Origin: Desulfitibacter alkalitolerans DSM 16504
GTDB lineage: Bacteria > Bacillota > DSM-16504 > Desulfitibacterales > Desulfitibacteraceae
DNA length: 64,000 bases
NCBI RefSeq assembly: GCF_000620305.1
Contig: NZ_KK211100.1
Coordinates: forward strand, 804,735 to 868,734
Direction: 5' to 3'
A model generated the notes under the pieces. The model was given only the letters and a program-made list of their open reading frames with translations. It was not told the origin of the DNA and made no database searches. Of the stretch, positions 8,949 to 16,988 are shown piece after piece (the first letter of the stretch is position 1; each line of letters opens with the position of its first letter). The translations under genes were made by a program, and so were the position numbers.

Positions 8949-9278
8949 GTGCAGTCTATTGTGATAGTATTTTATTTTATTGCAGTTGTGTTTTTTATTA
9001 TTGGGTACTTGATACGTTTTCAAAAAATGTATAATTTAATGGCTGGTTACAAGGCCAGCAGCAAAAAAGGCAATATTACAGATCCCGAGGGCCTGGCACG
9101 GGAGATTTTCTGGCTATGCATGGTACTAGGTGTGCTTTTTTTTATTGTACCCTTCTTCATCCATATTCCCCATGCTCCGCCCATTATTTTTGGAATAGCA
9201 ATATTCTATAGTATTATTGCAGTTTTCAGGGCAAATATGAAATATGACAGGCGCTTTCAGAAGCCTCCACGCCAGTAG
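8949..9278 (+). CDS. DUF3784-like small membrane protein
   Basis: This 109-residue protein has three hydrophobic segments (about 3-20, 55-72 and 77-93). A central stretch, MYNLMAGYKASSKKG, resembles the conserved LLAGY motif of the DUF3784 membrane family. The start is a GTG at 8949 after AAGGGGGAAG. A paralogue of similar size with the same LLAGY motif lies tail-to-tail at 9298-9633. The function of the family is unknown. Confidence 0.7.
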   Translation: MQSIVIVFYFIAVVFFIIGYLIRFQKMYNLMAGYKASSKKGNITDPEGLAREIFWLCMVLGVLFFIVPFFIHIPHAPPIIFGIAIFYSIIAVFRANMKYDRRFQKPPRQ

Positions 9279-9297
9279 CATGACATACCCTATATAT

Positions 9298-9633
9298 TTA
9301 TTTTTTGCGCAAGTAATATGGCATTCTAATATATATACGTATTGCTGCAATTAGTATAATAGAGGCATACAACCACCATACGTGTTGGTTAAAAATTCTT
9401 ATTCCCAGAGGAATTAGGATTGTTATAATCCCTATAGTAAAAAGCCATTTGCCCATGAAACTGCTTAAGCCCTTTTTGTCTTTAATAAATCGCTCTTTAT
9501 AACCAGCAAGTAATCCAAGCTTTTGCTTGATCCAGATTAGGTACCCCAAAAAACATACTAATAAGCCTGTAAATATGAGAATAATCTCATCTCCAGCAAG
9601 AATAAGTTGTCTTTCAATATCCAAAAAAACCAC
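9298..9633 (-). CDS. DUF3784-like small membrane protein
   Basis: This protein of up to 111 residues has three hydrophobic segments and the motif KLGLLAGYKERF, matching MYNLMAGYKASS of the neighbour at 8949. The start is either the GTG at 9633 or the TTG at 9624; the TTG lies six bases after AGGTGG and is the better choice. The two genes are convergent with about 20 bp between their ends and look like an old duplication with inversion. Function unknown. Confidence 0.68.
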   Translation of the reverse strand: MVFLDIERQLILAGDEIILIFTGLLVCFLGYLIWIKQKLGLLAGYKERFIKDKKGLSSFMGKWLFTIGIITILIPLGIRIFNQHVWWLYASIILIAAIRIYIRMPYYLRKK

Positions 9634-9662
9634 CTGCCTAATTTGACATTTGTTGGATTAAA

Positions 9663-9681
9663 TTGTATAAATAATATACAA
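9663..9681. promoter_or_regulatory. Operator-like dyad upstream of rubrerythrin
   Basis: TTGTATA (9663-9669) and TATACAA (9675-9681) form a perfect 7-bp inverted repeat around a 5-base centre, about 30 bp before the rubrerythrin start. It overlaps a plausible -10 region (TATACA, with TTGGAT 16 bases upstream). PerR or Fur-type control of rubrerythrin is common, but the match to the PerR box is only partial. Confidence 0.4.
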
Positions 9682-9711
9682 CTATAATCTTAGTATAATG
9701 GAGGGTGAATA

Positions 9712-10203
9712 ATGAGTACAGAAAAAAATTTAAAAGAAGCTTTTGCTGGGGAATCCCAGGCAAATCGTAAATACCTGGCCTTTGCAAAAAAAGCTGATGA
9801 AGATGGTTACGGCACAGTAGCCAAGTTATTCAGGGCAACTGCTGAAGCAGAAACAATTCATGCCCATGCCCATTTAAGAATATTAGGCGAAATCAAATCT
9901 ACAAGGGAAAATCTCCAGGCTGCAGTTGAAGGTGAAACATATGAATTCACTAAGATGTATCCAGATTTTATTGAAGAAGCCGAAAAGGAAGGCCACAAGC
10001 AGGCGCAAAAGTCATTTGAACTTGCCAATGAAGCAGAAAAGGTCCATGGAGACTTGTTTAAAAAGGCATTAGAAAATATTGACCAGAAGGAAAACATGGA
10101 ATTCTTCCTTTGTGAAGTATGCGGAAACATTGTTTTAAACAGTGCACCTGATAAATGTTCTATTTGTAATGCCCCTGCAAGTAAATTTAGAAAGATAGAT
10201 TAA
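9712..10203 (+). CDS. rbr: Rubrerythrin
   Basis: This 163-residue non-haem iron protein reduces hydrogen peroxide in anaerobes. The N-terminal ferritin-like four-helix domain has the diiron ligands in FAGESQANRKY and EAETIHAHAH, with a second pair in EGETYEFTKMYPDFIEEAEKEG split across helix 3. The C-terminal rubredoxin domain has two CXXC pairs (CEVCG and CSICN). GGAGGGTG precedes the ATG. It is followed by a terminator, so it is probably monocistronic. With the flavodiiron protein at 18011 it forms the oxygen-defence set of this region. Confidence 0.96.
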   Translation: MSTEKNLKEAFAGESQANRKYLAFAKKADEDGYGTVAKLFRATAEAETIHAHAHLRILGEIKSTRENLQAAVEGETYEFTKMYPDFIEEAEKEGHKQAQKSFELANEAEKVHGDLFKKALENIDQKENMEFFLCEVCGNIVLNSAPDKCSICNAPASKFRKID

Positions 10204-10217
10204 CTATTGCAGCCCAC

Positions 10218-10244
10218 AGCCCACTATTCATGTGGGTTGTTTTA
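10218..10244 (+). terminator. Terminator of rubrerythrin
   Basis: AGCCCAC (10218-10224) pairs with GTGGGTT (10232-10238, one G-U), followed by GTTTTAAT. It lies 15 bases after the rubrerythrin stop codon. Confidence 0.7.
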
Positions 10245-10282
10245 ATCAATAACCAAGAACCAAAATCAAGGAGGCGTTAGCA

Positions 10283-10711
10283 ATGAAGAATATGTTAGTC
10301 GCTGTAGATGGTTCAGAAGCCGGCCAAAAGGCCGCCGAAAGGGCCCTGGAACTGGCAAAAGCCCTTTCAGCCAAGATAACTGTAATCTCAGTAGCAGTAC
10401 CAGCTCCAGCTCCAATTCATTGGAGTGGGACACATTTTTATTATGATGAATTATTGGAAAGACAGAAAAAACAGGCCCAGGAAATAGTAGAAAAATACAA
10501 GGAGTTTTTTGAAAAAGAAAAGCTGGAGGTTACAACAATGATCAAGGAGGGTGACCCTGCAGAGGAAATAAACAAGACTGCCAACTCTGGTGACTATTAC
10601 ATGGTGGTCATGGGAAGCAAGGGTTTAACAGGCATCAAGAGAGCCCTTATAGGTAGTGTGGCCAACTATGTTGTTCAAAGTTGTAAAATTCCCGTGCTTG
10701 TTGTGAAGTAA
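10283..10711 (+). CDS. Universal stress protein (UspA family)
   Basis: This 142-residue cytosolic protein matches a single Usp domain. It starts KNMLVAVDGSEAGQKA and ends with the ATP-binding signature GSKGLTGIKRALIGSVANYVV in outline (G2XG9GS/T type), so it is an ATP-binding member. AAGGAGG lies just before the ATG at 10283. It follows rubrerythrin in the same direction, but a terminator separates them. Usp proteins promote survival under stress; the exact target is unknown. Confidence 0.92.
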   Translation: MKNMLVAVDGSEAGQKAAERALELAKALSAKITVISVAVPAPAPIHWSGTHFYYDELLERQKKQAQEIVEKYKEFFEKEKLEVTTMIKEGDPAEEINKTANSGDYYMVVMGSKGLTGIKRALIGSVANYVVQSCKIPVLVVK

Positions 10712-10728
10712 GCTATGCTAAAAAACAG

Positions 10729-10773
10729 CGGCAGGAGATTTTGAATAAACTGTCAAAACCCCTGCCGTTTTTT
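10729..10773 (+). terminator. Terminator of the universal stress gene
   Basis: CGGCAGG (10729-10735) pairs with CCTGCCG (10761-10767), followed directly by six T. Confidence 0.8.
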
Positions 10774-10831
10774 ATAAATATTTCTTAAATATGACAGCAA
10801 AAGTATTACGTAAATCTGACACCAATCACAA

Positions 10832-11272
10832 TTAGAAATCTAAAGTCTTTAAACCTATTTCTTTGGCAAGTCTGTTCAATTTTTTGTCGGCACATACAAA
10901 CAAACAATTTTCGTCCATGTTATCCTTAAATGTAGCCAATTGAATTGCATCAAGGGTTCTTAATTCCTTAATCCTTCCATATTTTTTTAGCAAACCTTCC
11001 GCTTCGTCAATTAATGCACCATAAAAACTAGTGATCTCAAATCTGTTTTTACAGTCGTAATCGAATTTCTCATACGCTAAATCAAAAACATCAATAGATA
11101 TTTCTTCTGTTCTTAATCTCTTGCAGAGGGCTGAAACAAACTCTATTCTTGATAAGTTAGATATATAAATGGTATTATTCCTATTTTCATATATTGGTTC
11201 TACTATTTCAGTACCTAACTCTATGTGATATATTTTGAATAGTGCTGAGGTATCAAAAAAGAACGATTTCAT
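10832..11272 (-). CDS. PIN-domain toxin (VapC-like)
   Basis: This 146-residue protein has the PIN ribonuclease fold. The four acidic positions are visible in FFDTSALFK (Asp 7), LSRIEFVSAL (Glu about 44), LRTLDAIQLA (Asp about 110) and FVCADKKLN (Asp about 130). VapC toxins cleave tRNA or rRNA when freed from the antitoxin. Its start overlaps the stop of the upstream antitoxin gene by four bases (ATGA), the normal layout of a type II pair. Confidence 0.88.
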   Translation of the reverse strand: MKSFFFDTSALFKIYHIELGTEIVEPIYENRNNTIYISNLSRIEFVSALCKRLRTEEISIDVFDLAYEKFDYDCKNRFEITSFYGALIDEAEGLLKKYGRIKELRTLDAIQLATFKDNMDENCLFVCADKKLNRLAKEIGLKTLDF

Positions 11273-11490
11273 ACTCTATCTTCTCTTTCAAGTGACAAGT
11301 CATCAGCCCAGTTAACTTTAGATCTAGCAAGAAGTTTTTGTATATCCTTATGTGAAATTACTTCTGCCTGTCTCCCCACTTTTTTCTCTGTATTAGTATT
11401 CCGCAATAGCTTGATATAATCATATAACATAGGCAGAACACGTGGATCTAACTTATTAATATCGTTTATAATTTTATCCTTTAATTGCAT
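11269..11490 (-). CDS. Antitoxin partner of the PIN toxin
   Basis: This 73-residue protein is rich in charged residues. It contains a helical N-terminal part (QLKDKIINDINKLDPR) and a C-terminal tail ending LSLEREDRV, which would wrap the toxin. It resembles DUF2281-type antitoxins only in size and position, so the family is not certain. I chose the ATG at 11490 because AGGAGG lies seven to eight bases upstream. The pair likely represses its own promoter; an 8-bp inverted repeat spans the ribosome site. Confidence 0.78.
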   Translation of the reverse strand: MQLKDKIINDINKLDPRVLPMLYDYIKLLRNTNTEKKVGRQAEVISHKDIQKLLARSKVNWADDLSLEREDRV

Positions 11491-11511
11491 TATTATAACC
11501 TCCTGCAATTA
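11482..11511. promoter_or_regulatory. Inverted repeat across the antitoxin ribosome site
   Basis: TAATTGCA (11482-11489) and TGCAATTA (11504-11511) enclose the AGGAGG site and the start codon of the antitoxin gene. It could be the autoregulatory operator or an RNA hairpin hiding the ribosome site. Confidence 0.35.
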
Positions 11512-11565
11512 TTTTACTCTATTGTATCATATTTTAGCCCATTTTCCTTTAATAAAGAAAACTTA

Positions 11566-11789
11566 GCTTGCGCCAAGCCTTTTGACGTCAGCGCAAGCCT
11601 TAGTCTAGTGAATGACGAACAGGACGTTCTAATGTCGGCTATGCAGCTTAGACGCGGCGTTTTAGTCGACCACTATCTATCTTGTGGAACTTATACTTTC
11701 TGCCCTGAAAATAAAATTTTCTTCCATCAGTGGTGCCGCGAAGCGGCATGGATGTCTGTTAGTGCAAAAAAATAATGCCCTGTGCCTAA
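11566..11789. other. Non-coding stretch with GC-rich hairpins
   Basis: This ~220-base interval has no convincing gene. It opens with GCTTGCGC (11566-11573) inverted at 11591-11598. Near 11731-11750 it contains TGCCGC-GAA-GCGGCA, a compact GC hairpin that reads as a UUCG-like loop on the minus strand. The base composition is more GC-rich than the flanks. It may be a decayed mobile element or an RNA; nothing is recognised. Confidence 0.35.
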
Positions 11790-12602
11790 TTAGCCTTCTC
11801 TCCAGAAGCTTTCCAGGTCTGTTGCTGCCAGTAAAAGCTGCTTTGTATAGTCAGATTTGGGGTTGTGAGTTATATCTATACAATTGCCTTCCTCAATTAT
11901 TTCCCCATCCTTCATTACTCCAATATAGTCACAGATGTGAGCTGCCATGGCAAGGTCGTGGGTAACCAGGAGCACTGCCAGATTCATATCAACAGCAAGG
12001 CCCTTTACCAGGTCCACTATCCCTTTTTTTGTTGATGCATCCAGCATTGATGTTGGTTCATCAAGGCCAAGAAAAACAGGCTTTAACATTAAAGCTCGTC
12101 CCAGGGCAATCCTCTGCCTTTCCCCTCCGCTTAATTCATGGGGAAATCTATTATAATATTTTAAGGGGAGCTCAAGCCTGTCCAGCATCTCACGCACCTG
12201 GCTCTCAGCCTGGCTGGCTGACCATACCTGGCCGTGAATAATAAGGGGCTCAGCTAGTATCTCATTGACCCTGTAGCGAGGGCATAGGGAATTATATGGA
12301 TCCTGCAGCACCAATCCCATTTTTTTTAACAGCCTACGCCGCTGCCAGGCTGTACCTCCTGTTAGTTCCTTGTTTTCTAAGAGGACCTGTCCCTTATCGG
12401 CCCTTTCAATGGCAAAAATGATTTTCAAGGTAGTGGTTTTCCCACTGCCGCTTGCCCCAATTAGCCCAAAAACTTTACCAGGGTTAACTTCAAAGCTCAC
12501 ATTGCCCACAGCTTTAATAATTTCTTTGTTTCCAGTTCCCGGCTTGAAAAACTGTTTTTCTGCATTTATCACCCTTAGAACAGGGCTGGCTTCTTTAAGC
12601 AT
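11790..12602 (-). CDS. Oligopeptide ABC transporter ATPase (DppF/OppF-like)
   Basis: This 270-residue ATPase has Walker A GASGSGKTT, the Q-loop region LVLQDPYNSLCPR, the ABC signature LSGGERQRIALGRAL, Walker B VFLGLDEPTS and the switch histidine in LLVTHDLAMA. The YNSLCPR segment is typical of peptide/nickel importers. The ATG at 12602 overlaps the previous stop codon by 8 bases (ATGCTTAA) and follows a GGGTGAG site. It is the last gene of a six-gene minus-strand operon (17741 to 11790). The C-terminal oligopeptide domain is short. Confidence 0.93.
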   Translation of the reverse strand: MLKEASPVLRVINAEKQFFKPGTGNKEIIKAVGNVSFEVNPGKVFGLIGASGSGKTTTLKIIFAIERADKGQVLLENKELTGGTAWQRRRLLKKMGLVLQDPYNSLCPRYRVNEILAEPLIIHGQVWSASQAESQVREMLDRLELPLKYYNRFPHELSGGERQRIALGRALMLKPVFLGLDEPTSMLDASTKKGIVDLVKGLAVDMNLAVLLVTHDLAMAAHICDYIGVMKDGEIIEEGNCIDITHNPKSDYTKQLLLAATDLESFWREG

Positions 12603-13374
12603 ATGCTGTCTCACCCTTGGGAAGTATCCAATATGAATTATCAATTAATTCTTTAAAATACCCATCTGTATCCTGGACTGCTTTGCCATCCTTCAAAACT
12701 ATTTTTCTGTCACAAAGAGATCTGACAAGCCTCACGTCATGACTGATGAACATCATGGACATATTTTCTTCTCTTTGAAGCCTTCTTACAACCTTGAGGA
12801 GATTGGCCTCTGTCAAAACATCAAGACCAGTAGTTGCTTCATCCAGGATTAAGAGTTCCGGCTTACATGCAAGGGCCTTGGCTAGTGCTGCCCTTTGCTT
12901 CATTCCCCCACTCATCTGGTGTGGGTAGTATAAAAGAACCTCGTCTGGAAGCTGGGTAAGCTCCATGAGCTCCCTGCACCTAATGTGTCTTTCTTCACTG
13001 CTTAAATCTGGACAATGGTGCTTTAGAACCTCCTTGATGCTGCATCCGATCTTCATTACAGGATTAAAGGAATTCATGGCTGCCTGGGGCACCATGGCAA
13101 TCTTCTTCCATAAAATACTCCTATATGCATTAGGCTGGTTTAATAAACTATCCCCATGCAAGTAGATTTCTCCTGTACACTCTCCACCTATATGATCCAT
13201 CATCCCCATTGCTGCCCAGGCAATGGTGCTTTTGCCACTGCCTGATTTACCAACCAGTCCCAGGGTTTCACCCCTGGAAATTTCCAAAGACACATTGTCA
13301 ACAGCTAGAGTATTTTCTTTTTGAGATTTATTTCGAGATGTATACCAGACCCTTAAGTTTTTTATTCTTAGCAT
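12595..13374 (-). CDS. Oligopeptide ABC transporter ATPase (DppD/OppD-like)
   Basis: This 259-residue ATPase has Walker A GKSGSGKST, Q-loop VPQAAMNSFNP, signature MSGGMKQRAALAKAL, Walker B LLILDEATTG and switch MFISHDV. The AAMNSFNPV segment is diagnostic of dipeptide/oligopeptide importers. It lacks the longer C-terminal region with cysteine cluster found in many DppD proteins, so it is at the short end of the family. GGGAGG precedes the ATG, and it starts five bases after the permease gene. Confidence 0.93.
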   Translation of the reverse strand: MLRIKNLRVWYTSRNKSQKENTLAVDNVSLEISRGETLGLVGKSGSGKSTIAWAAMGMMDHIGGECTGEIYLHGDSLLNQPNAYRSILWKKIAMVPQAAMNSFNPVMKIGCSIKEVLKHHCPDLSSEERHIRCRELMELTQLPDEVLLYYPHQMSGGMKQRAALAKALACKPELLILDEATTGLDVLTEANLLKVVRRLQREENMSMMFISHDVRLVRSLCDRKIVLKDGKAVQDTDGYFKELIDNSYWILPKGETAYA

Positions 13375-13378
13375 ATTG

Positions 13379-14221
13379 CTACCTCCCTAACCGGGGATTA
13401 ATACGTGCTTCCACATAAAAACCTAGAAGCAGAAAACTTACAGATAAAAGGGCAATACACAAGCCTGGAGGAATAATCCACCACAGCCATGCATCAGTGA
13501 GAATTGCATTTCTAACCTGGGCATAATACAAAATGGTTCCCCAGCTTTTACTTAATGGTGTACCCAGTCCCAGAAAGCTTAATGACGCTTCAATAAGTAT
13601 AGCGTAGCTGGCCGTCAGCATAAAGCGGTATACTAAAAAGGGCAGTATCTCCCAGATAATATGTTTTCTTAAAATATATGGGGTGCTGGCGCCCAGGGCC
13701 TGCAGGGCTATAATGTATTCCTTTTGACTAACTTTTATAACCTGGGACCTTATGACCCTTGCTGTAGCAGGCCATGTTACTAGCCCCATGACAATGATTA
13801 AGTTAAAAAACCCTGCACCAAGGTATGCTGCCACTACTATAATCAGGGGCAAAAAGGGGATAACTAGAATCAAGTCAGTAAACCTCATGAGGAGCTCTTC
13901 CCCTTTTCCCCTGAAGTATCCTGCTAGAATTCCCACAATGCAGCCAATGCTTACAGCTATAGCTGCAGTGAGTATGCCAAGTGTAATAGATACCCTGCTC
14001 CCAAAAACCAGCTCGCTGAAAATATCCTGACCTAGATCATTGGTGCCAAGGAGATGATTTCCACCTGGTGAACTGAAGGGTATGCCTACCCTCTCATAGG
14101 GATCGTGGGGAGCTATTATGGGCGCAAGTAATGCCACAACTGCAAAAAAGGAAAGGATAATGACTCCTGTCACGAACAATTTTTTCTCAGTTCCCCAGGT
14201 ATTTTTATCAAGAAGCTGCAT
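13379..14221 (-). CDS. Oligopeptide ABC transporter permease (DppC-like)
   Basis: This 280-residue inner-membrane permease has an N-terminal helix, the HLLGTNDLGQDIFSELVFGSR segment typical of DppC, about five further helices, and the EAA loop ALGASTPYILRKHIIWEILP that contacts the ATPases. It overlaps the DppB-like gene by 14 bp. It would form the membrane channel with the partner at 14208-15209. Confidence 0.94.
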   Translation of the reverse strand: MQLLDKNTWGTEKKLFVTGVIILSFFAVVALLAPIIAPHDPYERVGIPFSSPGGNHLLGTNDLGQDIFSELVFGSRVSITLGILTAAIAVSIGCIVGILAGYFRGKGEELLMRFTDLILVIPFLPLIIVVAAYLGAGFFNLIIVMGLVTWPATARVIRSQVIKVSQKEYIIALQALGASTPYILRKHIIWEILPFLVYRFMLTASYAILIEASLSFLGLGTPLSKSWGTILYYAQVRNAILTDAWLWWIIPPGLCIALLSVSFLLLGFYVEARINPRLGR

Positions 14222-15209
14222 TTTCTTTCACCACCCTGGGGTCTATAATTGGATAAATCAAATCAGCAATATAGTTGGCCAGTATAACCATTAATGATAT
14301 AAGTAAGAAACTATACTGGAGCAGGGGATAATCCCTGGCAATTACTGCTTCATACATTATACGGCCTATACCCGGATAGGAAAAGACTGTTTCCACTACA
14401 ATTGCACCACTAAAAATATATCCCAGATCCATCATGAAAATTGTAAAAACAGGCAGCAGGGCATTTCTCATAATATAACGGTACTTGATTATTTTATCTG
14501 ACAGGCCCTTGGCCCGTGCCATTAACACAAAGTCCTCACCCAGAACCTCTAAAAGGGAATAACGCATTGTTAAAAAGAAGCCTGATAATGATAGGATAAC
14601 CAACGTTGCCAGGGGTAAAAATAAGTGCCACAAAATATCATAGACCCTGGCAAGGCCTGTGTAGTCAGTCCAAAGAGAATAAGCACCGTAAATGGGAAAT
14701 AAATCCAGCTTTACCGCAAAAACAGATATAAGAATCATGCCTATCCAAAAGGAAGGTGCTGAACTAATGAATGAAACTACAAGAAGCAGATTAACATCCA
14801 GCCTGCTCTTTCTCTTTAAGGCTGCCATTGCCCCTAAAAATGATCCCAATACTGAAGCTATTAATAAATTGCTAAAAGCCAGCAGCAGGGTCCAGGGTAC
14901 AGCAGCCCATAAAACCTGGGTTATGGGCTGCTTTTTCGTGTAGGAATCTCCCCAGTTAAAGGTTACAAGGTCTTTTAGGTAGTATAAATACTGGACTAGT
15001 AATGGTTTATTTAAATGGTACTTTTCCAGGACTGCTTCTTTTTCTGCAGATGTTAGCGACCAGGCCTCCTCTCCCACCAGGAAAGCTAGAGGGTTTCCCG
15101 GCAAAAGTCTAGGAAGAAGGAAATTCATGGTTACAATTAGGATAATTAGAATGAGATACTGTATTAACTTTCTACTTCTAAGCCTTTGTAATATAAATCT
15201 AGTTTGCAT
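14208..15209 (-). CDS. Oligopeptide ABC transporter permease (DppB-like)
   Basis: This 333-residue permease has an N-terminal helix and the conserved LLPRLLPGNPLAFLVG region. About five more membrane segments follow, with the EAA-type loop MARAKGLSDKIIKYRYIMRNALLPV and the C-terminal IVVETVFSYPGIGR motif. It overlaps the end of the binding-protein gene by 11 bp, so translation is coupled. Family assignment is clear; substrate cannot be read from the permease. Confidence 0.94.
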   Translation of the reverse strand: MQTRFILQRLRSRKLIQYLILIILIVTMNFLLPRLLPGNPLAFLVGEEAWSLTSAEKEAVLEKYHLNKPLLVQYLYYLKDLVTFNWGDSYTKKQPITQVLWAAVPWTLLLAFSNLLIASVLGSFLGAMAALKRKSRLDVNLLLVVSFISSAPSFWIGMILISVFAVKLDLFPIYGAYSLWTDYTGLARVYDILWHLFLPLATLVILSLSGFFLTMRYSLLEVLGEDFVLMARAKGLSDKIIKYRYIMRNALLPVFTIFMMDLGYIFSGAIVVETVFSYPGIGRIMYEAVIARDYPLLQYSFLLISLMVILANYIADLIYPIIDPRVVKENAAS

Positions 15210-16953
15210 TTTTCTTTAGCTTTAATCCCTTCGCTCCTATGATCAACAAAACCACAATTATTACAGCCCAGTACCAGGGGGTGCCTTGCTTGCCTTCTTT
15301 TGCAGCTCCAGTTTCATTATCTGCTGCCTGACTGCCATCCTGTAACCCGTCACCTGGCAGAAAAGAAAACTTGTTTATAATCCCCACACCCTTTTGCATT
15401 ACATATCCGTCATAGGCATCCTTGTTATAGGCAGCTGCTACCTGGGGATAATATAAGGTTACAAAGGGCACCTCATCAGCTGCTGCCAGCTGCATCTTTT
15501 TAATAATCTCCAGTCTAGACTCTGGGTTAAGGGTGTTTTGGAGCTCTCGAACCAACTCATCAAAACTACTGCTTTTATACGCTCCTATATTTAGAGTTCC
15601 AAGACCTGTATCGGAAGCAAACAGCTCAACCAGGGCATCAGGTCTCATCTGGGTTGGTGCTGACCAGCCCCACATTGCCATCTGGTAGTTTCTGCCCTGG
15701 GTAACATCAAAGCCTGGCCACACTAGATCATCCAGGGTATTAGCTTCCAGGGAAACAAGCTTAACTCCTATTCCCACTTCCTTTAGCTGCTCGGCTATTA
15801 CCTCAGCGGTTCTGATTCTAATAGGATTATTAGCCCCCACTAAAAGTTCAAATTCCAGGGCCCTTCCATCCTTGTCTAAACGAATGCCCTGCTGATTTTT
15901 CTCAGTAAAGCCAAGGCTATCTAAAAGCTCATTACTTCTGGAAATGTCCCTGTCAAATACAAGCTCTTTCATTCCGTAGGACAGACCAGGGTGGAAAAAC
16001 CCCAGGCTTCCCCTGTCACCGTATCCCAGAAGAACTGTCTGCACCAGATCTTCTGTATCTATTGCATGAGCAACTGCCTGTCTAAACTCCTTAACATTAA
16101 AGGGGTAAACCTCATTATTTAACTGTAAAAGGGTAGTAGTTAAGCCTGGGCCACTTTTAATTTTTATCTTGCTGTCATTACTGAAACCAGAAATCAGCTC
16201 TGGAGCTAGATGGGCTGTAGTTGCATCAATTTGGCCGGCTCGTAATGCCTGGAAAATGGAACCTGTATCCTTCATAATGGGCATGACAATATTTTTAACC
16301 CTCGGCGTGCCCATGAAATAATCATCAACCCTTGTAAATCTATAATACTGTCCGGGCTTGTATTCTACAAGCTGGTAGGGTCCACTTCCAATTGTTACCT
16401 GAGCCTCTTCAGCTTTGGCAATGTCCTGATAAATATGCTTTGGATAGATTGGGAAATCGGCTAATGCCTGTACTATAAAGTTTGGACTGGCTTCCTTTAG
16501 TACTATTTCAAAGCTTAACTCATCTTTAATATTTATTTGTTCAATTTGACTGGCAATTCTTTTCCACCTAGAGCTGTTCTGGTCCAGGGCATAGGTAAAG
16601 GCAAATTGAACGTCCTCTGAGGTTACCTTTACTCCATCATGCCATTGCAGGTTATCATGCAATGTCATTGAAAACACTTTAAATTCAGAATCCACGTCAT
16701 ATTCCTTTGCCATCCAGGGAATTGGTTCATTATCCTTATCCATTGCAAATAAGCTGTCATAAATTAATCTCATTACTTCAATGCCCGGATATCCCCTTAC
16801 ATATGTAAAAGGTGTCAAAGTATTTTCATCAGTGTGAATTGCTATGGTCAGGTTTTCCCTTTCAGCTTCCGACTGGGCCAGGGAAATGCCAGTAAATACA
16901 ATCATAGTCACCATAATTAAGACCATCATAATCAAACTTAAAAGTTTTTTCAC
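15199..16953 (-). CDS. Peptide ABC transporter substrate-binding protein (family 5), C-terminally anchored
   Basis: This 584-residue extracellular binding protein has a hydrophobic signal peptide (about 1-26) ending GISLAQ, with no lipobox cysteine. The SBP family 5 fold follows, with landmarks LTPFTYVRGYPG, LHDNLQWHDGVKVTSEDVQFA and GSGPYQLVEYKPG. The C terminus has a second transmembrane helix (about 558-577) followed by a basic tail, so it appears to be anchored by its C terminus rather than as a lipoprotein. The GTG at 16953 follows AGGGTG by six bases. It is the second gene of the operon. A peptide, or a peptide-like or glycosylated substrate, is likely. Confidence 0.92.
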   Translation of the reverse strand: MKKLLSLIMMVLIMVTMIVFTGISLAQSEAERENLTIAIHTDENTLTPFTYVRGYPGIEVMRLIYDSLFAMDKDNEPIPWMAKEYDVDSEFKVFSMTLHDNLQWHDGVKVTSEDVQFAFTYALDQNSSRWKRIASQIEQINIKDELSFEIVLKEASPNFIVQALADFPIYPKHIYQDIAKAEEAQVTIGSGPYQLVEYKPGQYYRFTRVDDYFMGTPRVKNIVMPIMKDTGSIFQALRAGQIDATTAHLAPELISGFSNDSKIKIKSGPGLTTTLLQLNNEVYPFNVKEFRQAVAHAIDTEDLVQTVLLGYGDRGSLGFFHPGLSYGMKELVFDRDISRSNELLDSLGFTEKNQQGIRLDKDGRALEFELLVGANNPIRIRTAEVIAEQLKEVGIGVKLVSLEANTLDDLVWPGFDVTQGRNYQMAMWGWSAPTQMRPDALVELFASDTGLGTLNIGAYKSSSFDELVRELQNTLNPESRLEIIKKMQLAAADEVPFVTLYYPQVAAAYNKDAYDGYVMQKGVGIINKFSFLPGDGLQDGSQAADNETGAAKEGKQGTPWYWAVIIVVLLIIGAKGLKLKKNAN

Positions 16954-16988
16954 TCCTATCACCCTATCTCAAATAATTTCTTGCTTTA

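Noticed and set aside
11485-11775. Plus-strand 96-codon frame opposite the antitoxin start
   Set aside because: It starts inside the antitoxin ribosome site region, has no recognisable domains and runs through the GC hairpins; treated as chance.
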